Positions 1-7,356 of a stretch of 64,000 nt of DNA are shown here, piece after piece; the first letter of the stretch is position 1, and every line of letters starts with the position of its first letter. The translations under genes and the position numbers were made by a program. This stretch comes from JALOKP01 sp963800865 (GTDB lineage Bacteria; Acidobacteriota; Polarisedimenticolia; J045). Below the pieces are notes generated by a model. That model worked only from the letters and a program-made list of their open reading frames with translations. It had not been told where the DNA came from and ran no database searches. Location of the stretch: NCBI GenBank assembly GCA_963800865.1, contig CAWDCL010000005.1, positions 186,001 to 250,000 of the forward strand, given 5' to 3'.

Positions 1-928
1 CGCGCTGAAGCTGATCGCGACCGGCGGGGCCGCCGCGGCCGCGACGACGGCGATTCCGGCCGTCGCCAGCGCCAGGAAGGAAGCCCCGCCCGGTGCGATG
101 GGGATGCTCTACGACACCACCCTCTGCATCGGCTGCAAGACCTGCGTCGTGGCCTGCAAGACGGCCAATCACCTGCCGCCGTCCGTCGGCTTCGTCCCCG
201 ACTCCCAGCTCTACGACGCTCCGCTCGACCTGGACGCCGCTACCAAGAACGTGATCAAGCTCTACAAGGACGGCCAGCGCGAGTCCTTCATGAAAGTGCA
301 GTGCATGCACTGCGTCGACCCCGGCTGTGCCTCGGCCTGCATGCTGCACTCGTTGCACAAGAACGAGACGACCGGGATCGTCGAGTACGACCCGCAGTAC
401 TGCGTGGGCTGCCGCTACTGCCAGATGGCCTGCAACTTCGGCATCCCCAAGTACGAGTTCGACAAGCTCGCGGCCAAGATCGTCAAGTGCGAGTACTGCC
501 GGCACCGCCAGCAGGACGCACCGGCGCAGACGGCCGCGGGATTGACTCACTATCCCGCCGGACAGGGCCCGGCCTGCTGCGAGGTCTGCCCGCGCGGCGC
601 CGTGATCTACGGCACGCGCGACGAGCTGATCGCGGTCGCGAAGCAGCGGGTGGCCGACCACCCCGGGCGCTACGTCGAGGACAAGGTCTACGGGGTCGAG
701 GACGCAGGCGGCACGCAGGTCGTCTACCTGGCCCACGTCCCGTTCGCCGCGCTCGGGCTGCCCGACGTCGGGCCGCAGAGCACGCCGCACCTGGCCAACA
801 CGATCCAGCAGGGGATCTACCGCGGCTTCATCGCGCCCACCGTGCTCTTCGGGGCGCTGGCGGTCGTGATGTTCCGCAACCGGAAGCGCGGGAACGACGG
901 GGACGGGCGCGGGGAGGCCGGACGATGA
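1..928 (+). CDS. hybA: Hydrogenase iron-sulfur subunit HybA (5' partial)
   Basis: Electron-transfer subunit of a membrane-bound uptake [NiFe] hydrogenase; it carries electrons from the small subunit toward the HybB quinone site. The frame is open from base 2, so the true start lies upstream. The first residues (ALKLIATGGAAAAA...AVASA) are the hydrophobic part and cleavage region of what looks like a Tat signal, with the twin-arginine stretch cut off. Four cysteine clusters follow: CIGCKTCVVACK, CMHCVDPGCASAC, CVGCRYCQMAC and CEYC...CCEVCPRG, as expected for four [4Fe-4S] centres. A single C-terminal membrane helix (GFIAPTVLFGALAVVMF) ending in RNRKR anchors the protein, as in HybA. The stop overlaps the hybB start (ATGA at 925-928). 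The small subunit (HybO) is expected just upstream, outside the window. Confidence 0.9.
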   Translation, partial: ALKLIATGGAAAAATTAIPAVASARKEAPPGAMGMLYDTTLCIGCKTCVVACKTANHLPPSVGFVPDSQLYDAPLDLDAATKNVIKLYKDGQRESFMKVQCMHCVDPGCASACMLHSLHKNETTGIVEYDPQYCVGCRYCQMACNFGIPKYEFDKLAAKIVKCEYCRHRQQDAPAQTAAGLTHYPAGQGPACCEVCPRGAVIYGTRDELIAVAKQRVADHPGRYVEDKVYGVEDAGGTQVVYLAHVPFAALGLPDVGPQSTPHLANTIQQGIYRGFIAPTVLFGALAVVMFRNRKRGNDGDGRGEAGR

Positions 929-2109
929 GCGGGCACGCGGAAGTCCACTCCCCCGTCGGCGGGAAGATCCTGACCCGCCCGATGCTGGTCCTGCTGGCGA
1001 TCGCCGCCGTGGGCGGCCTCGTCGCCCTCTGGCGCTTTCTCCACGGCATCGGCTCGGTCAGCGCCCTCAACCAGGGCTATCCGTGGGGCGTCTGGATCTC
1101 GCTCGACGTCGTGGTCGGGACCGCGCTGGGCTGCGGCGGCTACGCGATCGGGCTCCTGGTCTACATCCTCAACAAGGGGAAGTACCACCCGCTCGTCCGC
1201 TCCGCCGTGCTGACCAGCTTGCTGGGCTATGGGCTGGCGGTGATCGCCGTGACGATCGACCTCGGCCGGTACTGGGAGCTGTGGAAGGTGCCGGTCTTCT
1301 TCTGGCGCTGGTCGCACTCCCCGCAGCTCGAGGTCGCGCTCTGCGTCGCGGCCTACGTTACGGTTCTGCTGGTCGAGCTTTCCCCCGCCTTCTTCGAGAA
1401 GTGGCGCCACTCCCAGAACACCTCGCTCCGCTCGTTCTCCGAGTGGGGCCTGCGCTTCGTCGGCAAGTGGTCGGTCTGGATCTTCGCCCTCGGGCTGCTG
1501 CTGCCGACGATGCATCAGAGCTCGCTGGGTACGATGATGCTGCTGCCCGGGCCGCGGATGCACGCGCTCTGGTACACGGCGTGGCTGCCGTTCCTGTTCC
1601 TGGTCAACTGCATCATGATCGGCTACGCGGCCGTCACCCTCGAGGCGCAGTTCTCCTCGGCCGCCTTCCGGCGGCCGAGCGAGACCCCCATTCTGGCCTC
1701 GCTCTCCAAGGTCACGGCGTGGGTCGCGCTGTTCTGGGTGGCCTTCCGGGTGGTCGAGGTGCTGCTCCGGGGCAAGATCGGCCTGATCTTCTCGGGCACG
1801 GGGCTGTTCTTCCTGGCCGAGGTCCTGCTGATGCTGGCCGGCGCGCTGCTCCTGCTGGCGCCGGAGCGCCGCTCCCGGGCGGTCTGGCAGGTGCGCGCCG
1901 CGATGCTGATGCTCCTGGGCGGGGCGATGTTCCGCATCAACACCTACCTGATCGCTTTCAACCCGGGCGACCACTGGTCCTACTTCCCGTCGTTCGCCGA
2001 ACTGCTGATCACCTTTGGCATTTTCGCGGCCGAGATCGCGATCTTCATCGCGATCGTCAAGATGTTCCCGATCCTGAGCGGCGCCCATCCCGCGGCGTCG
2101 AGGAGCTAG
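925..2109 (+). CDS. hybB: Hydrogenase membrane subunit HybB (NrfD/PsrC family)
   Basis: Integral membrane quinone-interacting subunit of the Hyb-type hydrogenase. The start at 925 is preferred over longer frames because it forms an ATGA overlap with hybA and gives 394 aa, matching E. coli HybB (about 392 aa). The protein has about ten hydrophobic helices (for example GWLVALWRF-like segment near residue 35, LLGYGLAVIAVTIDLGRYWEL near 100, then regular helices to the C-terminus). The loop GYPWGVWISLDVVVG and the segment DLGRYWELWKVP are typical of the NrfD family. It lacks heme-binding signatures, as expected of HybB compared with cytochrome-b type HyaC. The next gene starts 3 nt after its stop. 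Function assigned from family similarity and operon order. Confidence 0.9.
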   Translation: MSGHAEVHSPVGGKILTRPMLVLLAIAAVGGLVALWRFLHGIGSVSALNQGYPWGVWISLDVVVGTALGCGGYAIGLLVYILNKGKYHPLVRSAVLTSLLGYGLAVIAVTIDLGRYWELWKVPVFFWRWSHSPQLEVALCVAAYVTVLLVELSPAFFEKWRHSQNTSLRSFSEWGLRFVGKWSVWIFALGLLLPTMHQSSLGTMMLLPGPRMHALWYTAWLPFLFLVNCIMIGYAAVTLEAQFSSAAFRRPSETPILASLSKVTAWVALFWVAFRVVEVLLRGKIGLIFSGTGLFFLAEVLLMLAGALLLLAPERRSRAVWQVRAAMLMLLGGAMFRINTYLIAFNPGDHWSYFPSFAELLITFGIFAAEIAIFIAIVKMFPILSGAHPAASRS

Positions 2110-2112
2110 ACC

Positions 2113-3813
2113 ATGGGACAGAGGATCACCGTCGACCCGATCACTCGTATCGAGGGTCACCTGCGGATCGACGTCGAAGTGGACGGCGGCCGCATCACCA
2201 ACGCCTGGTCCACCGGGACGATGTGGCGCGGCATCGAGGTCATCCTGAAGGGGCGCGACCCCCGGGACGCCTGGGTCTTCACGCAGCGCTTCTGCGGCGT
2301 GTGCACGACCGTGCACGCGATCGCTTCCGTGCGTGCCGTCGAGCACGCACTGAAGATGGAGATCCCGCTCAACGCCCAGTACATCCGCAACCTGATCATC
2401 GCCGCCCACGCGATTCACGACCACATCGTGCACTTCTACCAGCTCTCGGCGCTGGATTGGGTGGACGTCGTCTCGGCCCTCAAGGCCGACCCCGCCGGCG
2501 CGGCCAAGATCGGGCAGTCGCTGTCGGACTGGCCGGGAAACAGCGTCCAGGAGATGCAGGCGGTCAAGGACAAGCTGGCCAGCTTCGTGGCCGGCGGGCA
2601 GCTCGGGATCTTCACCAACGGTTACTGGGGCCACCCGGCGATGAAGCTGCCGCCGGAGGTCAACCTGCTGGCCGTCGCCCACTACCTTCAGGCGCTGGAC
2701 TACCAGCGCAAGGTCAACCAGATCGTCACGCTGCTCGGCAGCAAGACCCCCAACATCCAGAACCTCGCGGTCGGCGGTGTGGCCAACGCGATCAACCTGG
2801 ACAGCTCCTCCACGCTCAACATGGTGAAGCTCTATTTCATCAAGGACGTCCTCGACGAGGTCGAGGCGTTCGTGAAGAAGGTGTACCTGCCTGACGTCGC
2901 GGCCATCGGCTCGATGTACCCGGCCTGGCTGGGCTACGGCTCGGGCGTGACCAACTACATGGCCGTCCCCGATCTGCCGCTGGACGGCAACGGAACGCAG
3001 TTCGACCTGCCCGGCGGCACGATCATGGGCGGCGACATGTCGAGCTTCAAGCCGATCACCAGCTTCGACGACCCGTACTTCCGGGAGAATGTGACCGAGT
3101 CGATCGCGCGGTCGTGGTACGACGGCGACTGGAACCGCCATCCCTGGGAGGAGGAGACGGTCCCGAAGCACACCGAGTGGACCCCCGAGGCCAAGTACTC
3201 CTGGGTCAAGGCCCCGCGCTTCGGCGGCAAGCCGACCCAGGTCGGGCCCCTCGCCGCGGTGCTGGTCGGAGTGGCCGCCGGCCACGAGCCGACCAAGAAG
3301 TACCTGACCGAGGCGGTCAGCCTGGCCTCCAAGCTGGCCGGCACGCAGCTGGGCGTTCAGCACCTGCACTCGACGCTCGGCCGGCACCTCTGCCGCGCGG
3401 TCCGCTGCGCCGTGATGTTCGACGCCGCGCTCCACCAGTGGGAGCTGTTGGTCGGCAACATCGGCAAGGGCGACGTCGCGATCTTCAACCCGCCGGTCTT
3501 CCCGAAGGGCGAGCAGCGCGGCTTCGGCTTCCACGAGGCGCCGCGCGGCACCCTCTCGCACTGGATCGTGATCGAGGACGGCAAGATCAAGAACTACCAG
3601 GCGGTCGTCCCCTCGACCTGGAACGCCGGCCCGCGCGACGAGAAGGACCAGCGCGGTCCGTACGAGGCGTCGCTGATCGGCAACCCGATCGCCGACCCGG
3701 AGAAGCCGCTCGAGGTGCTGCGCACGATCCACTCCTTCGATCCCTGCCTCGCCTGCGCGGTCCACACGATCGACGTGGAGGGGAACGAGATCGGCCGGAT
3801 CAAGGTGCTGTGA
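2113..3813 (+). CDS. hybC: [NiFe] hydrogenase large (catalytic) subunit, group 1c-like
   Basis: Catalytic subunit that oxidises H2 at a NiFe(CN)2CO centre. It is 566 aa, about the length of E. coli HybC (567). The N-terminal signature ITRIEGHLRIDVE is present. The L1 motif RFCGVCTTVH places nickel ligands C61 and C64; the L2 motif DPCLACAVH places C545, C548 and H551. The 15 residues after H551 form the C-terminal extension removed by the maturation protease encoded next. All four cysteine ligands are present and none is replaced by an in-frame TGA, so it is not a selenoenzyme. It sits 3 nt behind hybB and its stop overlaps hybD (GTGA). Gene order A-B-C-D equals that of the E. coli hyb operon, which suggests a periplasm-facing, quinone-linked uptake enzyme. 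Confidence 0.95.
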   Translation: MGQRITVDPITRIEGHLRIDVEVDGGRITNAWSTGTMWRGIEVILKGRDPRDAWVFTQRFCGVCTTVHAIASVRAVEHALKMEIPLNAQYIRNLIIAAHAIHDHIVHFYQLSALDWVDVVSALKADPAGAAKIGQSLSDWPGNSVQEMQAVKDKLASFVAGGQLGIFTNGYWGHPAMKLPPEVNLLAVAHYLQALDYQRKVNQIVTLLGSKTPNIQNLAVGGVANAINLDSSSTLNMVKLYFIKDVLDEVEAFVKKVYLPDVAAIGSMYPAWLGYGSGVTNYMAVPDLPLDGNGTQFDLPGGTIMGGDMSSFKPITSFDDPYFRENVTESIARSWYDGDWNRHPWEEETVPKHTEWTPEAKYSWVKAPRFGGKPTQVGPLAAVLVGVAAGHEPTKKYLTEAVSLASKLAGTQLGVQHLHSTLGRHLCRAVRCAVMFDAALHQWELLVGNIGKGDVAIFNPPVFPKGEQRGFGFHEAPRGTLSHWIVIEDGKIKNYQAVVPSTWNAGPRDEKDQRGPYEASLIGNPIADPEKPLEVLRTIHSFDPCLACAVHTIDVEGNEIGRIKVL

Positions 3814-4325
3814 CGATCGCGGTCGTCGGGCTCGGGAACGTCCTGGAGGGCGACGACGCGTTCGGCCCCTGGGTCATCCAGTGGCTCACGGCCCACTACG
3901 AGTTCGGGGAGGGGGTGTCGGTCGAAGATCTCGGCACCCCCGGCCTCGACCTCCATCCTTTCCTGGTCGACCGCGAGTTCATCGTCGTCGTCGACACCGT
4001 CCGCTCCGAGGGCGCGCCGGGTGAGCTGCGCCTCTATCGCAAGGACCAGATCCTCAAGTACGCGCCGCAGCCCCGGCTCTCGCCGCACGATCCCGGCCTG
4101 AAGGAGTCGCTCCAGGCGCTCGAGTTCCGTGGCGACCCGCCCCGGGACGTGCTGCTCGTCGGCGCGATCCCGGGCACGGTGGATCACCTGATCGGCATGA
4201 CCCCGCCCCTCCTGGCCGCGGTCCCGCTGGCCGGCGCGGAGGTCGTGAAGGAGCTCACGCGGCTAGGACATCCGCCGGCCCGGCGTGAACCGCCGGGCGA
4301 GCCCGACATCTGGTGGGAGCGGTGA
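3810..4325 (+). CDS. hybD: Hydrogenase maturation endopeptidase HybD
   Basis: Cytoplasmic protease that removes the C-terminal peptide of the large subunit after nickel insertion (peptidase family M52). The GTG start at 3810 overlaps the hybC stop (GTGA) and gives 171 aa, near the usual 160-170 aa. The N-terminal GLGNVLEGDDAFG motif contains the nickel-sensing Glu (E13, equivalent to E16 of E. coli HybD); the other two metal-sensing residues appear as the Asp of VVVDTV and the His of LSPHDPG. The substrate's 15-residue tail is visible in the preceding gene. The weakly conserved proline-rich C-terminus (HPPARREPPGEPDIWW) is not part of the core fold. Confidence 0.92.
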   Translation: MTIAVVGLGNVLEGDDAFGPWVIQWLTAHYEFGEGVSVEDLGTPGLDLHPFLVDREFIVVVDTVRSEGAPGELRLYRKDQILKYAPQPRLSPHDPGLKESLQALEFRGDPPRDVLLVGAIPGTVDHLIGMTPPLLAAVPLAGAEVVKELTRLGHPPARREPPGEPDIWWER

Positions 4326-4702
4326 ACTGGCCCCGGCTGGAGCGGGTCCTGGTCGTCCTGATCGCCCTGCACAGCGTCGCGGTCGGGCTCGGCCTGACGC
4401 TGCTCCCCGGGTGGGGCGCCCGCTTCGGCGGCTTCGGCGAGGTGCAGCCGACCTTCTTCGCCCGCCAGGCGGGGGTCTTTCACTTCGTCGTCGCGTTCGG
4501 TTACCTGTACGAGTTCTTCCGGTACCGCTCGATCGGGCTGCTGCTGTTCGCCAAGAGCGTCGCGGTGGTCTTCCTCACGCTCGCCTTCCTCCTCGGCCAG
4601 CACGCCTGGCTCGTTCCCGTGTCGGCGCTGGGCGACGGCGTGATGGGTGCCGCCGCGTGGTGGGTCCACGCCAGGGCCTGCGAGGCCTCCGCCCGCGGCT
4701 GA
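4322..4702 (+). CDS. Small four-helix membrane protein, hydrogenase operon
   Basis: A protein of about 126 aa with four predicted membrane helices (RVLVVLIALHSVAVGLGLTL; VFHFVVAFGYLYEFF; GLLLFAKSVAVVFLTLAFL; a last helix around ALGDGVMGAAAWWV). I do not recognise a named family. The start at GTG 4322 is chosen because it overlaps the hybD stop as GTGA, the same coupling used at 925 and 3810; GTG 4313 in the same frame is an alternative adding three residues. It ends the operon and is followed by 67 bp before the next gene. Translational coupling suggests a role linked to the hydrogenase, for example in assembly or anchoring, but that is inference. Confidence 0.75.
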   Translation: MNWPRLERVLVVLIALHSVAVGLGLTLLPGWGARFGGFGEVQPTFFARQAGVFHFVVAFGYLYEFFRYRSIGLLLFAKSVAVVFLTLAFLLGQHAWLVPVSALGDGVMGAAAWWVHARACEASARG

Positions 4703-4769
4703 TTTCCGGCGCCGGCCGGATCTAGAATGGCTCCGGCCCTCTCCCCCCAACCCGGCCCAGGAGCCCCCC

Positions 4770-7070
4770 ATGCGCCGTCTCGGGTCCACGGTTTCGTGGC
4801 TCTTCCCCGCGCTCGTCCTGCTCGCTCTCTTCCCGCCGGCACTCTCGGCCGATGCCGGAACGATCGACGAGTTCCGCCAGCTCGCGCTCGCCCCGCAGGG
4901 CTTTCCCGTCGCGGCGCGCTCCGTCAAGCTGAACCGCCTCGAGCTCGAGCTCGCGAGCGGCACCGTGACGCCGATCGTGACCGCGAGCGGCGAGCGGCTC
5001 GGGATCTACTTCGAGGGCGACGCGAAGATGCTCGTGCGGGTCACCGACCCCCTGGCGCGGGCCGTGTTCGCGGAGAACGCGCGGTTGGCGGACTCGTCGC
5101 TGGCCGTGGGGCCCGACAACGTCCGCGACGGCTTCCAGCGGATGGCGCTGCTCTCCGGAGAACCGGTCCTCGAGGAACTCGTCGCCGGCCAGGGGAGCGT
5201 CACGACCGCCGAAGCGTCGCGCAAGGCCTTCTCCAGGATGCTGGCCGGGATGGACCGCTCGGACACCGGCTTCGATCACCTGGCGGCCGAGGCCCGTTTC
5301 GACGAGACCGGCGCCCAGTACGTCTACGCCGAGTTCGAAGGCGGCCCGGTCCGCGTCGGCTACGTCTATGACCGGACCCGGTTCAACAGCGAGAGCCTCT
5401 TCACGTTCGTGCAGCCGCCGGGCTACGACTTCCGATTCAAGCGCCGGGTCGTGCAGCAGAACCTGGAGACCAGCGCCGTCGTCCCGTTCACCCTCGAACG
5501 CGCCTCGTTCCGGATCGACACCGCGGACAACCGGTCCGGGACGATCTCGAGCGTGCTGCAGCTCGAGATCGCGCGGGACGGCATCCGGATCCTGCCTTTC
5601 GACCTGGTCAACAACCGCGACCCGAAGTCGTACGCCTGGACCTCCGACCGGAACGCGCTCAAGGTGACCCGGGTGACCGACGCGGCCGGCCGGGAGTTGC
5701 CGTTCTCCCACCGCTACCACGAGCTGATCGTCGATCTCGGCTCGGCCCAGAAGGCGGGCACGAAGATCTCCCTGACCGTCGAGACGGCGGGAGAGATCTT
5801 CACCGGGCCCCGCGGCGAACGGGACGACAACTACATCGACCTGAACGAGGTCGCCTGGTACCCGACACCCCAGGGGATCGCCGGGCGGCGCTTCACGTTC
5901 GACCTGTCGATGCGGACCAGGAAGCCGTTCCGGCCGGTGACGTCGGGAGACACCGTCTCGCTGAAGGAGGAAGACAGCCAGTTCGTCCTCGAGGCGAAGA
6001 GTGAGACCCCCGTGTGGGACGTGGCCGTCTTCGCCGGCAAGTACAAGACGCAGGAAGTCGACGTCGGCGGACGCAAGGTCCTGGCGCATGCCTACGCGAT
6101 GGGGCGCGAGGACGACATCCGCGCGGTGGCGGAAGTCGCGGCGATGTTCCTGCAGATCTACGAGAAGATGTTCGGTCCCTACCCGTTCAAGGAACTCGAG
6201 GTGCTCGAGGTCCCGACGTTCGCGTTCTTCGGCGTCAGCCCCCCGGGCGTCGTGATCTTGACCTCGCGGACGTTCCAGCCCTCGAGCGTCCTGATGCGCG
6301 AGTACCTCGGCAACAAGGGCGTCAACGCGCTGGTCGCCCACGAGCTGGCGCATCAGTGGTTCGGCCACAAGGCGTGGCCGATGTTCCCGTCGGAGGACAA
6401 CTGGCTCACCGAGTCGCTGTCCGAGTACGCCTCCGGGCTGGCGATCGCGGTCGCGATGCAGGCCACCAAGGCCGACGCGGCGAAGATGACGGACTTCAAG
6501 GAGATGCTGGGGATCTGGCGCGGCTACAGCAAGATGGCCGACGACAAGGCCTCGATCGCCGGGGCCAACCTGCTGGGCGGCGACCTCGCGGACAACTACC
6601 GCTACTATCTCCTCTACTGCCGCGGCCCGCTGGTCCTGCACCAGCTGCGCACGATGATCGGCGACGAGCGCTACCTGGCGATCATGAGGAAGTACCTCGA
6701 CGGGGCGGCCATCGGCCCGGTGACGACCGACGACCTGGCGAAGGCGGCGTCGGAGGTGCTGGGCCAGGACATGAGCTGGTACTTCGACCAGTGGGTGAAC
6801 GAGCCGGGAACGCCGGAGATCGAGGTCGAGACCAGGGTCGAGCCGGCGGCAGCGGGCGGGTACCAGCTCGCCGTGCGCCTGACGCAGCCGGCCGGCGCCG
6901 CGTTCAAGAAGATCCACGTGCCGCTGATCCTGGAGTTCGCCGGCGGACGCAAGGCGGTCAAGCTGCCGTTCCAGGAGAAGCCGGTGCAGGACTTCACGTA
7001 CCCGCTGGACGCCGAGCCGACGAAAGTGCTGGTCGACCCGGGAAAGAACAGCCTGGCGACGTACAAGTAG
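4770..7070 (+). CDS. Secreted M1-family metallopeptidase, divergent
   Basis: Zinc aminopeptidase-like protein of 766 aa. ATG 4770 is chosen because AGGAG lies just upstream and it begins a signal peptide (MRRLGSTVSWLFPALVLLALFPPALSA, cleavage near residue 26). After an unassigned N-terminal domain comes an M1 beta-sandwich and the catalytic domain with HELAH at residues 524-528. The third ligand Glu lies in NWLTESLSEY; it is 19 residues after the second His instead of the usual 18. The exopeptidase GAMEN motif is not visible; the equivalent segment reads FFGVSPPGVV. A C-terminal beta domain follows. The zinc site seems complete, but the altered spacing and missing GAMEN mean aminopeptidase activity is uncertain. 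It is single-gene, with a hairpin after the stop. Confidence 0.88.
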   Translation: MRRLGSTVSWLFPALVLLALFPPALSADAGTIDEFRQLALAPQGFPVAARSVKLNRLELELASGTVTPIVTASGERLGIYFEGDAKMLVRVTDPLARAVFAENARLADSSLAVGPDNVRDGFQRMALLSGEPVLEELVAGQGSVTTAEASRKAFSRMLAGMDRSDTGFDHLAAEARFDETGAQYVYAEFEGGPVRVGYVYDRTRFNSESLFTFVQPPGYDFRFKRRVVQQNLETSAVVPFTLERASFRIDTADNRSGTISSVLQLEIARDGIRILPFDLVNNRDPKSYAWTSDRNALKVTRVTDAAGRELPFSHRYHELIVDLGSAQKAGTKISLTVETAGEIFTGPRGERDDNYIDLNEVAWYPTPQGIAGRRFTFDLSMRTRKPFRPVTSGDTVSLKEEDSQFVLEAKSETPVWDVAVFAGKYKTQEVDVGGRKVLAHAYAMGREDDIRAVAEVAAMFLQIYEKMFGPYPFKELEVLEVPTFAFFGVSPPGVVILTSRTFQPSSVLMREYLGNKGVNALVAHELAHQWFGHKAWPMFPSEDNWLTESLSEYASGLAIAVAMQATKADAAKMTDFKEMLGIWRGYSKMADDKASIAGANLLGGDLADNYRYYLLYCRGPLVLHQLRTMIGDERYLAIMRKYLDGAAIGPVTTDDLAKAASEVLGQDMSWYFDQWVNEPGTPEIEVETRVEPAAAGGYQLAVRLTQPAGAAFKKIHVPLILEFAGGRKAVKLPFQEKPVQDFTYPLDAEPTKVLVDPGKNSLATYK

Positions 7071-7076
7071 GCCGCG

Positions 7077-7102
7077 GGGAGCCGGGCCCGGCTACGGCTC
7101 CC
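7077..7102. terminator. Hairpin between convergent genes
   Basis: Inverted repeat GGGAGCCG...CGGCTCCC (arms 7077-7084 and 7095-7102, 10-nt loop) directly after the M1 peptidase stop and reaching into the last codons of the convergent small gene. There is no clear T-run, so it may act as a bidirectional hairpin terminator or only as an RNA-end stabiliser. Confidence 0.4.
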
Positions 7103-7325
7103 AGCGGACGTCCATCTCTTCGCGATCGCCCAGGGCCTTGCGGAGCAGCGCGACGAGTGCCGCATCGCCGCCCTCCTCTTCGAGGAACTCGATGACCGGA
7201 CCGTCCATGTAGTAGTCGCGGTCCTCGTCCGCCTCTTCGACGAGGCACTCGTTCAGGAAGTCGAGCTGCTCCCCGGTGATCTCACCGACGAGCCTGCCGG
7301 ATTCCTTGTCGTAGAGCTTGGGCAT
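7092..7325 (-). CDS. Small acidic conserved-type hypothetical protein
   Basis: A 77-aa protein that starts MPKLYDKESGRLVGEITG. It is strongly acidic (run VEEADEDRDYYMDG and later EFLEEEGGD), with no signal peptide, membrane helix or cysteine cluster, and one amphipathic segment (ALVALLRKALG) near the C-terminus. Codon usage matches its neighbours and the frame is clean, which supports a real gene. A GGAGG motif lies just upstream of the ATG on the coding strand. I do not recognise a family with certainty. The BNR/TIG gene lies upstream on the same strand, 31 bp away, so the two may be co-transcribed. Confidence 0.7.
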   Translation of the reverse strand: MPKLYDKESGRLVGEITGEQLDFLNECLVEEADEDRDYYMDGPVIEFLEEEGGDAALVALLRKALGDREEMDVRWEP

Positions 7326-7356
7326 GGCCCCTCCTCCGCGGCGCGTTTCGTGCGGC

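Noticed and set aside
817..3765. Long open frame (982 aa) antisense to the hydrogenase genes
   Set aside because: A GC-rich shadow of hybB/hybC; low-complexity Arg/Asp/Gly/Val composition, no domain, while the plus strand encodes a clear hydrogenase.
2113..3813. Selenocysteine in the hydrogenase large subunit
   Set aside because: Both cysteine pairs are encoded by TGC and no in-frame TGA precedes the stop.
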